Positions 52,623-62,231 of a DNA stretch of 64,000 nucleotides are shown piece after piece; positions within the stretch are counted from its first letter, which is position 1; every line of letters begins with the position of its first letter. The position numbers and the translations under genes were made by a program. The notes under the pieces were generated by a model. It was not told the DNA's origin and made no database searches. It saw nothing but the letters and a program-made list of their open reading frames with translations. This stretch comes from JBEBSD01 sp040394475 (GTDB taxonomy: Bacteria > Bacteroidota > Bacteroidia > Cytophagales > Spirosomataceae): NCBI GenBank assembly GCA_040394475.1, contig JBEBSD010000031.1, forward strand, positions 1-64,000, read 5' to 3'.

Positions 52623-54278
52623 TTACAATGCGGTGACCACCATCCGTTTGATTTCGTTGGCTTTCAGGTTAACGGTGATTCCTTCCAGCAGCTCATTCCC
52701 TCCTGCCTCAAACAGCACCCTGCCCTTTTCATCCGAGATTCGGTAGTTCTTCGATGGATTTGCGGTAAACCATTCGGGAAACTGGTTGATCCTTGGCCAG
52801 TCGACAGGCATTTTCATGGTTTGTGCGTGGCGCGCCTTGTCAAAATGCAGTTTCCCCTCCCAGCCCGCGGCGGGGGCATACAGCGCCAGGCAGAGGGAGT
52901 CGCCTTTCATTTCTCCTCCCAGCCCGATGCCCGGGACCAACGGGTGGAGATAGGTTCCCTTCGACTTCCACAGGTTGTACATGATGGTGGTCCGGGCGAA
53001 GTTTCCGTCGCCGTGCCAGCCTTCTATGATCCCGGACCCCATCCATTGCCGCGCACTCTCCCGGTGGCTGGAGTCCTGCAGGGACCACATCACCTGTGTT
53101 TCGCTGTCGATCCATTCCGCTGCGCGTGCATCGGGTATCCTGTTATACAAGTTAAGGGCGCTCTCAATGGCGTCGGCGTACCCGTCCGCGCTGCCGTTCT
53201 CCCAGTCATAATTACGGTACTTGTGCAGGTTGCCGAAGAGTTTCACGACGGCCTCCCGGTACTTCTCCGTGCTGTCTACCATGAAAACGGTGTAATACCC
53301 GTTCAGGTTGTATCCCCAGCTATCGGACAGTCCTGTATTCAGTACTTCATTTGTCAGGGGATTGATGGCGTTATAAAACAGGCCATCCTCATTTCTTCCA
53401 TGGTCCAGCACATAATCCAGCAGCCTGTACAACGGTTCGCGGTAGGTGTTCTTTTTCTCCGGGTCTGCAAAGTGCAGCGTAGCATACAGTTCGCACAAGC
53501 CGGAGATCAGCTCACATCCGTGGTCCCTGAGACGCAGGTTGTCCACCGTTTTCAGCGGATAGCCATCTCCGAGCAGGAAGTAGTCTCCTATCGTTACCGC
53601 CCAATCCAGGAACTTTTGCTCACCGGTCATCCAGTAGATCCGGGAAAGTACCTGCAGCAATTCGCCGTTCACTTCTGTCTTGACAGTAATGGAAAATTCG
53701 GGATCATCGGCCACCTTCACGTATTCGCCCAGGTCCCTCAGCATTTCAATCATCCGCTCCGACCAGGGACTGTGGCCCAGCCACTCCGTGAGCGGCATCA
53801 GGCCGTCTTTCGCATACTCGGCGGTACCGAAGACAATCCTTCCCATAGCTGGTTCCTCATACAGAAAGCCCTTTTTTGAAAACGAATAGGTATCCGGCAG
53901 CGACTTGATGCGGGAAGTGAGCCTTTTTTCATTCCGGAGCATTTCCTTCATCAGTCCGTCAAACCGCCCGCGATCCGTGAAAAAGCTGGTCAGAACCATA
54001 AACGGATAATTATCGGCGGCACAATCGTTCGCATTCCAGAGATCCGTGTCCTGTTGAAGATTTCGTGGGATCAGTTTGCTTACCGGATCGGCATGGGCCA
54101 GCCAGTCATGCACATAGTGCTCACAACGGCGGAAGCCTTCACTGGCGAGCTCACCGTTCTTGGAGGCCCTTTCGAAATAGCCATCCGGGGTGGCCGGTGT
54201 ACAGGAGAACGATACAAACAGCAAGAGTCCGGTAACGGCCGGCAAGTTGCGGAGAAAGCAGGTTAGAGGAAAAGCCAT
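52623..54278 (-). CDS. Lipoprotein with alpha/alpha-toroid (six-hairpin-like) fold, unknown family
   Basis: This 551-residue lipoprotein (LPAVTGLLLFVSFSCTPATPDG, Cys about 26) has many paired amphipathic helices with aromatic and Gly/Asp turns: DNYPFMVLTSFFTDRGRFD, GELLQVLSRIYWMTGEQKFLDWAVTIGDYFL, LRDHGCELISGLCELYATLHF, DHGRNEDGLFYNAINP, SDSWGYNLNGYYTVFMVD. This resembles six-hairpin glycosidases and related enzymes. The C-terminus is strand-rich. It lies in the fucose locus between the fucosidase and the symporter operons, on the same strand. A TAACTTTG element (54328-54335) lies 50 nt upstream. Substrate unknown; glycan breakdown is inferred. Confidence 0.7.
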   Translation of the reverse strand: MAFPLTCFLRNLPAVTGLLLFVSFSCTPATPDGYFERASKNGELASEGFRRCEHYVHDWLAHADPVSKLIPRNLQQDTDLWNANDCAADNYPFMVLTSFFTDRGRFDGLMKEMLRNEKRLTSRIKSLPDTYSFSKKGFLYEEPAMGRIVFGTAEYAKDGLMPLTEWLGHSPWSERMIEMLRDLGEYVKVADDPEFSITVKTEVNGELLQVLSRIYWMTGEQKFLDWAVTIGDYFLLGDGYPLKTVDNLRLRDHGCELISGLCELYATLHFADPEKKNTYREPLYRLLDYVLDHGRNEDGLFYNAINPLTNEVLNTGLSDSWGYNLNGYYTVFMVDSTEKYREAVVKLFGNLHKYRNYDWENGSADGYADAIESALNLYNRIPDARAAEWIDSETQVMWSLQDSSHRESARQWMGSGIIEGWHGDGNFARTTIMYNLWKSKGTYLHPLVPGIGLGGEMKGDSLCLALYAPAAGWEGKLHFDKARHAQTMKMPVDWPRINQFPEWFTANPSKNYRISDEKGRVLFEAGGNELLEGITVNLKANEIKRMVVTAL

Positions 54279-54327
54279 CGGATAGCAAGTTTAGGAGCGG
54301 ATCGGCGCTGATGCGTCGGTACCGGGA

Positions 54328-54335
54328 CAAAGTTA
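54328..54335 (-). promoter_or_regulatory. TAnnTTTG element before toroid lipoprotein gene
   Basis: Reads TAACTTTG on the minus strand, matching the consensus, 50 nt before the start codon. No copy of the 31-bp operator was found upstream, so this gene may not share the AraC control. Confidence 0.45.
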
Positions 54336-54511
54336 GCAAAGAAAACAGTCCGGATCAATTGGGGGAAGGTTCCGGAAGGCGCCTGTTACTGAAAGGGGTA
54401 GTCCGGATAGCCATTGGCAAAGACAACAGAAACAGAATCAGAACGCTATGGTGGCGATAGCCCATACCAGTCAGTTTGGTAATCATTCCTTGCGCCATTG
54501 AACAGACGGGT

Positions 54512-57139
54512 TTACAAGCCGGTAACCCGGTATACGCTGCCCGCTTTCGTTGGAAAGTCGAAACAATTGGATGGCTTGTGATTGGCCTCAGGGATGTGAA
54601 GCCCGTGAATATTCAAAGGTGCCTTCGGATCGATAAAGCTAAAAAGCGGATTGGTATTCTTTCCTGATGCCGGTGTCGACAGCACCAGGTCCGGAAACTT
54701 GATTGCTCCTTCGGTCCGGATGCGGCAATTTCCGCCCAGCTTTGAGTAGATGACGGCATTTGTCAACTTTCCGTTTGTCCATTCCATGTCAATCTCAAAT
54801 CCTCCGCGTACTTTCAGCCCTGTAACCTTCCCGTTAGACCAGGCTTTGGGAAGGGCCGGTAGTAAATGGATTTCCCCGGCGTGGCTTTGGACCAGCATTT
54901 CAGCGATACCGGCAACGGCCCCAAAATTCCCGTCAATCTGAAAAGGGGGACCGCAAAATAAATTGGGGAAGGTTCCACCGGGATTAATGCCAACTTTATT
55001 GGCCGTGATCAACGTTAGAAAGCTGTTCAACTGACTAAACGCATTTTCGCCATCAAACAAGCGTGCCCAGATAGCCAGTTTCCATGTCTTGGACCACCCC
55101 ATACCCCCGTTACCTCTGCGTTCCAGTACCTTTTTTACGGAACCTGACAGTTCCTGGGAAACGTGCCGGTGAATTTGATTTCCGGGAAATATCCCATACA
55201 GATGGGACAAATGCCGATGTTGGGTATCCGCGTCTTCAAGGTCATCAAGCCATTCCTGTAATTGGCCGTATTTGCCGATTTGATAGGGTTGCAGCTTATC
55301 TAGTTGAGCGGCTATAGTGTCCAGCAGGTTGCTCTCATTTTCTATTCCGAGAATCGCGTGCGCTTCGATAAACCGGCTGTAGGCCTCTCTTATGATGGCC
55401 AGATCCATGGTAGGCCCGGGGCTATAGGAGCTTGTCTGGGTTTCGTTGATCCGGAAATTCAGTTCCGGTGAGTGTCCTACCGGTGTAACAAGACGGCCTT
55501 TCGCGGTGGGGACCAGCCAGTCTTTATAAAACATGACAGCACCTTTCAATAGCGGATACACTTCCTTTTCAAGAAAACCCCGATCACCACTGAACAAATA
55601 ATGTTCCCATAGATGGGACACCAGCCAGCCTGAAGCCATCGGCCAGAACGAACACTTGCAATTATCAATCGGTTCGGCATGTCTCCATATATCCATATTG
55701 TGATGCGCCACCCACCCCTCATTGCCATACATGTTTCGGGCAGTTTCCTTTCCGTTTTCTGCTAGCTCCTTAATGGCTTGAAAAAGCGGTTGATGGCATT
55801 CGGTTAAATTGGCGACTTCGGCTGGCCAGTAGTTCATTTGCAGGTTAATATTCATCGTATAGGCGCCGTTCCAGGGTGGTGTGATCTGATCATTCCAGAT
55901 ACCCTGCAGATTAAGAGGTTGACCTCCCTGCCTGGATCCTGCAATCATCAGATAACGTCCGAATTGAAAGTAGAGACTTGCCAGAGAAGGATCTTTGCCA
56001 TTGGAAAACAGTGCAACCCGCTGATCCGTCGGAAGTCCCGACTGTTCCGATTTGTTTCCCAATTGAATACCCACTCTTCCGAACAAGGATCGATAGTCGT
56101 GTACATGATTGGCATAGAGGTGAGGGTATTTCAGGGCCAGCGCTTTATTCAGGAAGGCTTGTGCTTTGCCGTGCGGGTCGACACCTTCGGATACCGGGCT
56201 TTTATCGTAACCGTTATAACCGGTAGCTGCCGACAGGATCAGCACTACTTCGTGTGCTTCACGTATCTCCAGCCCATCTTCTGACACTAAAATCGTCCCG
56301 TCGGTGTAATTGGAAGTTACTTGTATCTCGAACGGCATACCGAGGCCGTTAATGTCTTTATCATACAGGATCCTGGAAGCATTCGGTTTCAAAATACCCT
56401 CTTTGGTATATACTTCAGGATACTTATGCTGATCGCCGAGCTTTTCAACCAATTGAAAGTCACGTCTTAGTACAAACCCGGGAGCTTTCCCTTTCAGCAG
56501 CAAGCGGTTGTCTTTTGCTTCCCGGGTAACTGTTTCCTCGTGCGGCGATGACAGTCGTAAGGTGCAATTGATCTTTTCCGGCCCCTCAGCTACCAACCGG
56601 ATCACCATGACCCTGTCCGGATTACTGATGAAGTACTCCCTTTTGAAGCGGGTACCGTTTACGCGATATTCCACAGTTGATACTGCACTGGAAAGATCGA
56701 GTGTCCGTCTATATTCCCGAAATGCGCCGTTGTGCAAAAAATCAATACGGACATCCCCAAGAGGTTGGTAGCATTGGTGATTCCTGCCTAACCATTCGTC
56801 GGCAATTAGCTGTTCACTCTCTTTGTATTTTCCTTGTTTGAGAAGGGATGTTACTTCCCCGTACCGCTCCCGGATATCGATGGCTTTGTAGGTGTGTTCG
56901 GGATCCCCGGAATACAACGTGCTTTCATTCAATTGAAAGTGTTCATGGTCGACATCGCCGAAAACCATGGCCCCCAGGTGTCCATTGCCGAGTGGGAGCG
57001 CCTCCGTCCATGTGGAAGCCGGGCGGGGGTACCAGAGTAATTCGTCCTTTTCTCCAGGTATCTGGGAATAATTGGCCCCGGATGCACACAGGTCGGCGGC
57101 AAGCAATGTCGCCACAATAAGCAATGTTCTTTTCTGCAT
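54512..57139 (-). CDS. GH95 alpha-L-fucosidase / alpha-L-galactosidase
   Basis: This 875-residue secreted enzyme (signal LLIVATLLAADLCASGAN) matches family GH95 end to end: N-terminal beta domain (LLWYPRPASTWTEALPLGNGHLGAMVFG), catalytic (alpha/alpha)6 barrel with MNINLQMNYWPAEVANLTEC (the catalytic Asn pair), a Glu in VGHSPELNF, and GPPFQIDGNFGAVAGIAEMLVQ (the Asp), then a C-terminal beta domain. GH95 enzymes invert alpha-1,2-linked L-fucose, or L-galactose in some members; which applies is not decided here. I start at MQKRTLL (57139), upstream residues being within SusD. It is the third gene of the SusC-SusD-GH95 operon, 38 nt after the SusD stop. Confidence 0.95.
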   Translation of the reverse strand: MQKRTLLIVATLLAADLCASGANYSQIPGEKDELLWYPRPASTWTEALPLGNGHLGAMVFGDVDHEHFQLNESTLYSGDPEHTYKAIDIRERYGEVTSLLKQGKYKESEQLIADEWLGRNHQCYQPLGDVRIDFLHNGAFREYRRTLDLSSAVSTVEYRVNGTRFKREYFISNPDRVMVIRLVAEGPEKINCTLRLSSPHEETVTREAKDNRLLLKGKAPGFVLRRDFQLVEKLGDQHKYPEVYTKEGILKPNASRILYDKDINGLGMPFEIQVTSNYTDGTILVSEDGLEIREAHEVVLILSAATGYNGYDKSPVSEGVDPHGKAQAFLNKALALKYPHLYANHVHDYRSLFGRVGIQLGNKSEQSGLPTDQRVALFSNGKDPSLASLYFQFGRYLMIAGSRQGGQPLNLQGIWNDQITPPWNGAYTMNINLQMNYWPAEVANLTECHQPLFQAIKELAENGKETARNMYGNEGWVAHHNMDIWRHAEPIDNCKCSFWPMASGWLVSHLWEHYLFSGDRGFLEKEVYPLLKGAVMFYKDWLVPTAKGRLVTPVGHSPELNFRINETQTSSYSPGPTMDLAIIREAYSRFIEAHAILGIENESNLLDTIAAQLDKLQPYQIGKYGQLQEWLDDLEDADTQHRHLSHLYGIFPGNQIHRHVSQELSGSVKKVLERRGNGGMGWSKTWKLAIWARLFDGENAFSQLNSFLTLITANKVGINPGGTFPNLFCGPPFQIDGNFGAVAGIAEMLVQSHAGEIHLLPALPKAWSNGKVTGLKVRGGFEIDMEWTNGKLTNAVIYSKLGGNCRIRTEGAIKFPDLVLSTPASGKNTNPLFSFIDPKAPLNIHGLHIPEANHKPSNCFDFPTKAGSVYRVTGL

Positions 57140-57177
57140 TTTGTTCAAGTGAAAACCAGTACGTAGTTTCAAATATA

Positions 57178-58836
57178 TTACTTGTATCCCGGGTTCTGTT
57201 CCAATACTGCTTCCGTATTGGTTTCTATTTCGCGGAAGGGGATGGGCCAAAGGTTCTGATGATCAGCAATGCCGTGACCTACCAGGGCATTGTATTTACG
57301 TACGCGTTCCACCATTTTTCCCAGACGCATCAGCGTAAGTACCCTCAGTTCTTCCCAATGGAGTTCCCGTGCGCGCTCATCCAAAATATAATCGATGGTC
57401 ATTTCTTCCGGTAAAGCCGGTGAAGCGTTCGCTCTTGACCGCACGATATTAATATCGTTTGCAGCATTGACGCCATTACCTTTGCCTATGTAAGCTTCTG
57501 CCCTGAGCAGGTAGGTTTCAGCGAGTCGGAATATGTAGCTGTCCGTGTAGGAACTTGTGGCCTGATTATTGACAAGCCCTGTCCCGGCATCTACCACAAA
57601 TTCCGCAGGGTAATCGTTGTTAAAAGGTGTTAGTTTAGCATAAATCATACTCCACCACCGATTATAGGTGTTGGGGAATTGCGAAATGGCCCCGCTTTCC
57701 ACAATATACTGACCATAGTATTTGGAAGCCGGATTGTCGGCTTTGATATCCCGGATAATGTTGTATCCTGAATTTCTCATGTCCGTGTCGAAATCCTTTT
57801 CCCATATCTCCGTACTTACATAATTGGTCCCTGATAACCATCCGATGGGTCTGCCTCCGTACTTTACGGTCGGGCCTATAAATAGATTGACATCTTCGGT
57901 GTCCTTCAACTGAATGTAAAACGGGTTAACTGCCCAAGCCATCCGGCTACTGGTTCCACCACCGGTTTTCAGGTATTCAAATTGGTTAACCCACAGGCCT
58001 TCCCTGTTTCCGCTGGTACGGTTCTGGTTATTCATTTTAAACAGATCGCCGTATACATCGCCGGGTTCTGTTCTGTTGTTGCCAAAACGTTCTGTCATCA
58101 ATGAAAAATTGGGGTTGTCGATCACCGCTGATGCTGCCTGAATCGCCGCATCCCAGTTTTTCAGACCGAGGTACACTTCCGCCAGCAGGTGGAAAGCGAC
58201 GGCTTTGGAAATACGTCCAACCTCCCTGACATGCGTGATTTCAGGCAGGTTTTGGCTTGCAAGCTGTAAGTCTTCCACGCACTGCTGCCATACTTCTTCC
58301 CTGCTCGCCCGGACGAAATCTCTTTTGGGTGCGGTAATTTCCTCCAGGATAATAGGAACTCCCCCGAAAAGGATCGCCAGGGAACGTAAAGCAAAAGCCC
58401 TGAAAAAATAGGCTTCTGCCTTTAAATTGTTTTTTGCTTCCTCCGATGAGAACCTGATCCCTTCGCTGTCAATCCTTCCAATGATCGCATTGGCGTTGAA
58501 AATGATCTGATATAAACCCGACCATGTATTCTGGACCTCTTCTGAGTTAGGAAACAATTTATCCTGATAAAGATTCAGATCGTGCGCGAGGGCGATTGTA
58601 CACCAGGCGAGATCTGTAGGGTAGTGCATCGCCCGGCCATGGAGTGTGTTAACGTCGTATAAAGTACTTCGTACATTGACATATAAAGTTGCTACCGCCG
58701 AATTGAAGTCAGCCTCTGTAGCATACGAATTGACAGGGGAGTAAAAATCCAACGGGACTTCTTCCAGCCATTGGTTTTCGTTGCAGGATGTTCCTGTCAG
58801 CAACAGGGTTAAAAAAAGGAAAGAGATCCGTTTCAT
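57178..58836 (-). CDS. SusD-family surface lipoprotein of the fucose locus
   Basis: This 552-residue lipoprotein starts MKRISFLFLTLLLTGTSCNENQW (Cys 18); the start at 58836 is preferred over 58860. Typical parts are ATEADFNSAVATLYVNV, the helical core (LKAEAYFFRAFALRSLAILFGGVPII) and the C-terminal motif (IFRLAETYLLRAEAYIGKGNGVNAANDINIVRSRA, then DERARELHWEELRVLTLMRLG). It pairs with the SusC gene upstream (13-nt gap) and is followed by GH95. It is the surface glycan-binding part of the uptake system. Confidence 0.95.
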   Translation of the reverse strand: MKRISFLFLTLLLTGTSCNENQWLEEVPLDFYSPVNSYATEADFNSAVATLYVNVRSTLYDVNTLHGRAMHYPTDLAWCTIALAHDLNLYQDKLFPNSEEVQNTWSGLYQIIFNANAIIGRIDSEGIRFSSEEAKNNLKAEAYFFRAFALRSLAILFGGVPIILEEITAPKRDFVRASREEVWQQCVEDLQLASQNLPEITHVREVGRISKAVAFHLLAEVYLGLKNWDAAIQAASAVIDNPNFSLMTERFGNNRTEPGDVYGDLFKMNNQNRTSGNREGLWVNQFEYLKTGGGTSSRMAWAVNPFYIQLKDTEDVNLFIGPTVKYGGRPIGWLSGTNYVSTEIWEKDFDTDMRNSGYNIIRDIKADNPASKYYGQYIVESGAISQFPNTYNRWWSMIYAKLTPFNNDYPAEFVVDAGTGLVNNQATSSYTDSYIFRLAETYLLRAEAYIGKGNGVNAANDINIVRSRANASPALPEEMTIDYILDERARELHWEELRVLTLMRLGKMVERVRKYNALVGHGIADHQNLWPIPFREIETNTEAVLEQNPGYK

Positions 58837-58849
58837 ATACTTGTGTAAT

Positions 58850-61800
58850 TTAGAATTCAAGATTTAAACCCATCGTATAACTTTTCATAACAGGCAGTCC
58901 GGGTACTAATCCGGTACCTGTTTCGGGATCAACGCCCTCCCACTTGGTGATTGTCAGGAGGTTTTTACCACTGATATTCAGTTTTAAACTGCGTATGTTG
59001 AGCTTTTTCAGGAATTCCGGATTGAAATTGTAAGAAAGTGAAACGTCCTGAAGCCGGACAAAGTTACGCTGATCGTAGGGCCTGGCGTCATAGGTAGCAG
59101 GAGTGTCCAGGCGCCGGTATTTGGCATCGGGGTTAGTCGGTAACCAATAGTCCCACCGAAGGGCATTCATATAGCTTAACTGATCCCTCCTGATAAAGTT
59201 GGAGGAAGCATAGGGTGAACCATCGGCAAAATAGTAATTCTTGCCACCCTGAATGGAGTTGATGAATACGTACAGGGAAAAATTCTTGTATTTTACCGTA
59301 TTCGCAATCCCGAAACGATAGGAGGGGTCCGTGTAACCCAGGATTTTCCGGTCGGAGGGGTCTATGACGCCATCATTGTTGGTATCGGTCAGGCGATAAG
59401 TTCCGGGGAAAAAGCCGGAAGGGATGGTGCCTGCTTCCTGATCGGCCAGTTGCCACATCCCGGCGATCTCGTAGTTAAAGATAACACTCTGGGGTTCTCC
59501 AATAAAAAGCCCGCTTGTGACGATATCGTCCTCCCGGCCGTCACCATTATTGTCAGCACCGAGTATCGAAACGATTTTGTTCCGGTACAGGGAAAAGGTA
59601 ACAGACGGTTCCCAATTGAACTGGTCTGTCTGCACAGCATTTCCGGATAATGAAAATTCGAACCCGTGGTTACTGACTTTGCCGATGTTGGTGGGAATAG
59701 AGGAAAATCCCGTCATACGTGGAATCTGTATGCTGTACAGAATATCTTTGGTATTGTTTTTGTAAAACTCCAGATTCCCCCGGATCCTGGATTGAAACAA
59801 CTCAAAATCGGAGCCCAGGTTCAGCCCTGTAGTAGTTTCCCAACCCAGATCGTCGTTGGCCATGCTCGAAATCCACTGGCCTATTGTAGTGGATCCGCCG
59901 TCTCCGAAAATAATCGAAGGTTCGGAACTCATTCGCGCCATGGTCTGATACCTTCCAACAGCTCTTCGGGCAGTAGTTCCGTACGAACCTCTTAATTTGA
60001 AATAATTTAACAGTTTATTGTTGAAGAAGCCTTCCTCCGAGACTATCCAGCCGAGTGCGAAGGAAGGAAATACGCCCAGCTTACGGGACGCGCCAAAACC
60101 TGAAAACCCGTCCCTGCGAACGGTTCCTGTAAGCAGGTACCTGTTTTTGTAGCCATAGAAAAACCTCCCCATTGTATAAAGGCTCGTTTCTTGCTGTGCA
60201 CCGGTTTCAATCATGTTCAGGGAAGCGCTGCCCGCCTGCAGTCTGTTATAGCCTAGTATTGGGTTGGCAAAATTCTGTGCGGCTGCATTTGTATAGGAAT
60301 ATTGCCGCTTCTCGACGCCATAAAGCACGGTGAGATCGATCCGGTGGTTGGTATTGAATGCCCTTTTATAGTTCAGGATATTATCGAACGTCCAGTCATA
60401 ATTTGAATTGAAGTCTTTGTAGCCGGCCCCTGTGAAATTAGCTCCCCAGGGATTAAACTGATCTTGGTTAACGGTCCGGTAATTATGGGAATAATTCATG
60501 CGGTAGCTGAACCCCTCGAGAAAAGGCAGCCGGACATCAAAATGTAAATTAGCAAAGAGATTCATTCTTTTGTCGGAATCGTCGATTTGGTGCTGCAAAA
60601 ATGGGTTGAGCAAAGAACCATCCGGCTGCACCACGTATTCTCCGTTTTCATCGTATAAGGGTGCGTAAGGCTGCATATGGAAGGCGTTAGTGAGCGAGGG
60701 AGAAACACCGGAATAGTCGCTTTGCGCGAAAAAGGACTCCATCCCAAAATCCATCCAGTCAGTAACCCGAATGTCGAGATTGGCTCTCAAATCATATCGT
60801 TTATACAAATCATTTTTCATAAAACCCGACTGGTCTGTAAAACCCGCCGAAACAAAATAGCCTGTAGCACCGCTTTTTCCACGAATTCCCAGGTTATGGG
60901 AATTGATATGCCCGTTGCCGGTAAGCATGTCCCACCAGTTAATATTCCGGCCGGATTCATAACCCTCGGACACTTCCAGGGTTTTTAAATACGGTGTCAG
61001 GGAGAAATTGGGGTTGGGATTCGCGTAATCAGGAGCCAGTCGGCTTAAATCCCAGAAAACATCCATCAGAAAATCCTCATACGCTTGTCCCATATAGGGT
61101 TTGACAGTATTGGATGGGGCTTGTACCGAATACTGTCCGGAATAGCTGATAATAGGTTTACCCAGATCGATCCCTTTTTTCGTGGTGACCAGGACTACGC
61201 CGTTGGCAGCCTGAGATCCGTAAATAGCAGCAGAACTTGCGTCCTTAAGTATTTCCATGGATTGAATATTGGATGGGTTGATATCGGTAATACTTCCCCG
61301 ATAAATGATCCCGTCCACTACAATAAGGGGCGCATTATCCGCGGCCGCGCCGGACAGTGTATTTTGTCCGCGGATGGTCATTGCGGGTGCGCTCCCCGAG
61401 GATGTTGTCATGCCGATATTCAGGCCTGGAATGGTTCCCTGAAGTGACTGAAGTACATTTACGTTGGCCATTTCAAGCTGTTGGTCAATGTTAACTTTTG
61501 TAATGGCCCCTGTCAGATCACTCTTTTTCATGGTTCCGTACCCCACCACCACCACTTCTTCCAGTGCTTTGGCATCTGCTGTCAGCACAATATTGATTTC
61601 CGACCGGTTGCCGGCAACCACCTCCTGTGACAGGTATCCCACAAACGAAAACACCAGGACGGCATGTTCATCGGGGATAGCGATGCCGAATTTCCCGTCA
61701 GAATCGGTGATCTGGCCGGTAGTGGTCCCTTTCAGAAGGATGTTCACACCCGGTAAGCCATCGCCGGATGTATCGGTGACTTTTCCGGAAACCGGACGTG

Positions 61801-61888
61801 TCTGGGCGTAGCTGTTCCAGGAAACCATCCCCGTCAGCAACAGGAGAAAAAGCCTGGATACACGTTGTTTTAGTAACATTGCCTGCAT
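58850..61888 (-). CDS. SusC-family transporter of the fucose locus
   Basis: This 1012-residue transporter has a signal peptide (LFLLLLTGMVSWNSYAQ), a carboxypeptidase-regulatory-like domain (VSGKVTDTSGDGLPGVNILLKG), the SusC box (LEEVVVVGYGTMKKSDL), a plug (APLIVVDGIIYRGSITDINPSNIQSMEILKDASSAAIYGSQA) and barrel ending YTMGLNLEF. It lacks an STN domain, which fits control by the divergent AraC regulator rather than a sigma/FecR pair. Start 61888 or 61879. A TAnnTTTG element and the operator lie upstream at the same distances as at the symporter operon. Confidence 0.96.
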   Translation of the reverse strand: MQAMLLKQRVSRLFLLLLTGMVSWNSYAQTRPVSGKVTDTSGDGLPGVNILLKGTTTGQITDSDGKFGIAIPDEHAVLVFSFVGYLSQEVVAGNRSEINIVLTADAKALEEVVVVGYGTMKKSDLTGAITKVNIDQQLEMANVNVLQSLQGTIPGLNIGMTTSSGSAPAMTIRGQNTLSGAAADNAPLIVVDGIIYRGSITDINPSNIQSMEILKDASSAAIYGSQAANGVVLVTTKKGIDLGKPIISYSGQYSVQAPSNTVKPYMGQAYEDFLMDVFWDLSRLAPDYANPNPNFSLTPYLKTLEVSEGYESGRNINWWDMLTGNGHINSHNLGIRGKSGATGYFVSAGFTDQSGFMKNDLYKRYDLRANLDIRVTDWMDFGMESFFAQSDYSGVSPSLTNAFHMQPYAPLYDENGEYVVQPDGSLLNPFLQHQIDDSDKRMNLFANLHFDVRLPFLEGFSYRMNYSHNYRTVNQDQFNPWGANFTGAGYKDFNSNYDWTFDNILNYKRAFNTNHRIDLTVLYGVEKRQYSYTNAAAQNFANPILGYNRLQAGSASLNMIETGAQQETSLYTMGRFFYGYKNRYLLTGTVRRDGFSGFGASRKLGVFPSFALGWIVSEEGFFNNKLLNYFKLRGSYGTTARRAVGRYQTMARMSSEPSIIFGDGGSTTIGQWISSMANDDLGWETTTGLNLGSDFELFQSRIRGNLEFYKNNTKDILYSIQIPRMTGFSSIPTNIGKVSNHGFEFSLSGNAVQTDQFNWEPSVTFSLYRNKIVSILGADNNGDGREDDIVTSGLFIGEPQSVIFNYEIAGMWQLADQEAGTIPSGFFPGTYRLTDTNNDGVIDPSDRKILGYTDPSYRFGIANTVKYKNFSLYVFINSIQGGKNYYFADGSPYASSNFIRRDQLSYMNALRWDYWLPTNPDAKYRRLDTPATYDARPYDQRNFVRLQDVSLSYNFNPEFLKKLNIRSLKLNISGKNLLTITKWEGVDPETGTGLVPGLPVMKSYTMGLNLEF

Positions 61889-61948
61889 AAACGTATAAGA
61901 TTAAATGGGATATTGGGGATTGTACCTGTATGGTGAAACACCACGATA

Positions 61949-61956
61949 CAAAACTA
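61949..61956 (-). promoter_or_regulatory. TAnnTTTG promoter element of fucose susC operon
   Basis: Reads TAGTTTTG on the minus strand, an exact match. It starts 61 nt before the susC start; the operator copy begins 28 nt upstream of it, identical to the arrangement at 51776-51783. Confidence 0.7.
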
Positions 61957-61983
61957 GGGGGTTCGTGAAAGCCCCTCTCTCTT

Positions 61984-62014
61984 TTTTTTACCCTATTTCG
62001 GCACTTTTTAATCC
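61984..62014 (-). promoter_or_regulatory. Predicted AraC operator, copy 2
   Basis: TTTTTTACCC, then TATTTCGGCAC, then TTTTTAATCC: 31 bp starting 96 nt before the susC start. It matches copy 1 (62129-62159) and copy 3 (51811-51841) at 22 of 31 positions each. The half-sites are 21 bp (two helical turns) apart. Confidence 0.65.
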
Positions 62015-62128
62015 AAAAACGGGAGGTCTCCAGAAGCGTGGGAAAGCAGGTGAATAGCGGATTTATCAACAACGGGAATGACAGCGCTAACCCGATGACA
62101 GGCACGGAGACAAATTCCGGGTGGTCGT

Positions 62129-62159
62129 TATTTTACCAGTTTGCGGCACTATTTTACCA
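62129..62159. promoter_or_regulatory. Predicted AraC operator, copy 1 (perfect direct repeat)
   Basis: TATTTTACCA occurs perfectly twice, at 62129-62138 and 62150-62159, with start points 21 bp apart and GTTTGCGGCAC between. This is the spacing of AraC-type half-sites. It lies 73-103 nt before the araC start codon; a near-match to TAnnTTTG (TATTTATG, 62187-62194) begins 28 nt after it on the plus strand. Autoregulation, or long-range action on susC, is likely. Confidence 0.65.
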
Positions 62160-62231
62160 AGGAAAAGTAAATCAGGATGGTTTTTGTATTTATGTTGGTT
62201 AGGATTTGTTAACTTTTGTGCCTGTTAACCA

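Noticed and set aside
52821..53879. 352-residue plus-strand frame antisense to the toroid lipoprotein gene
   Set aside because: Shadow frame; the minus-strand protein has a lipobox and coherent fold pattern.
61956..61990. AGGGG...CCCCT followed by a T-run as a terminator
   Set aside because: The stem is only 5 bp, no plus-strand gene ends there, and the T-run is part of the predicted AraC operator.
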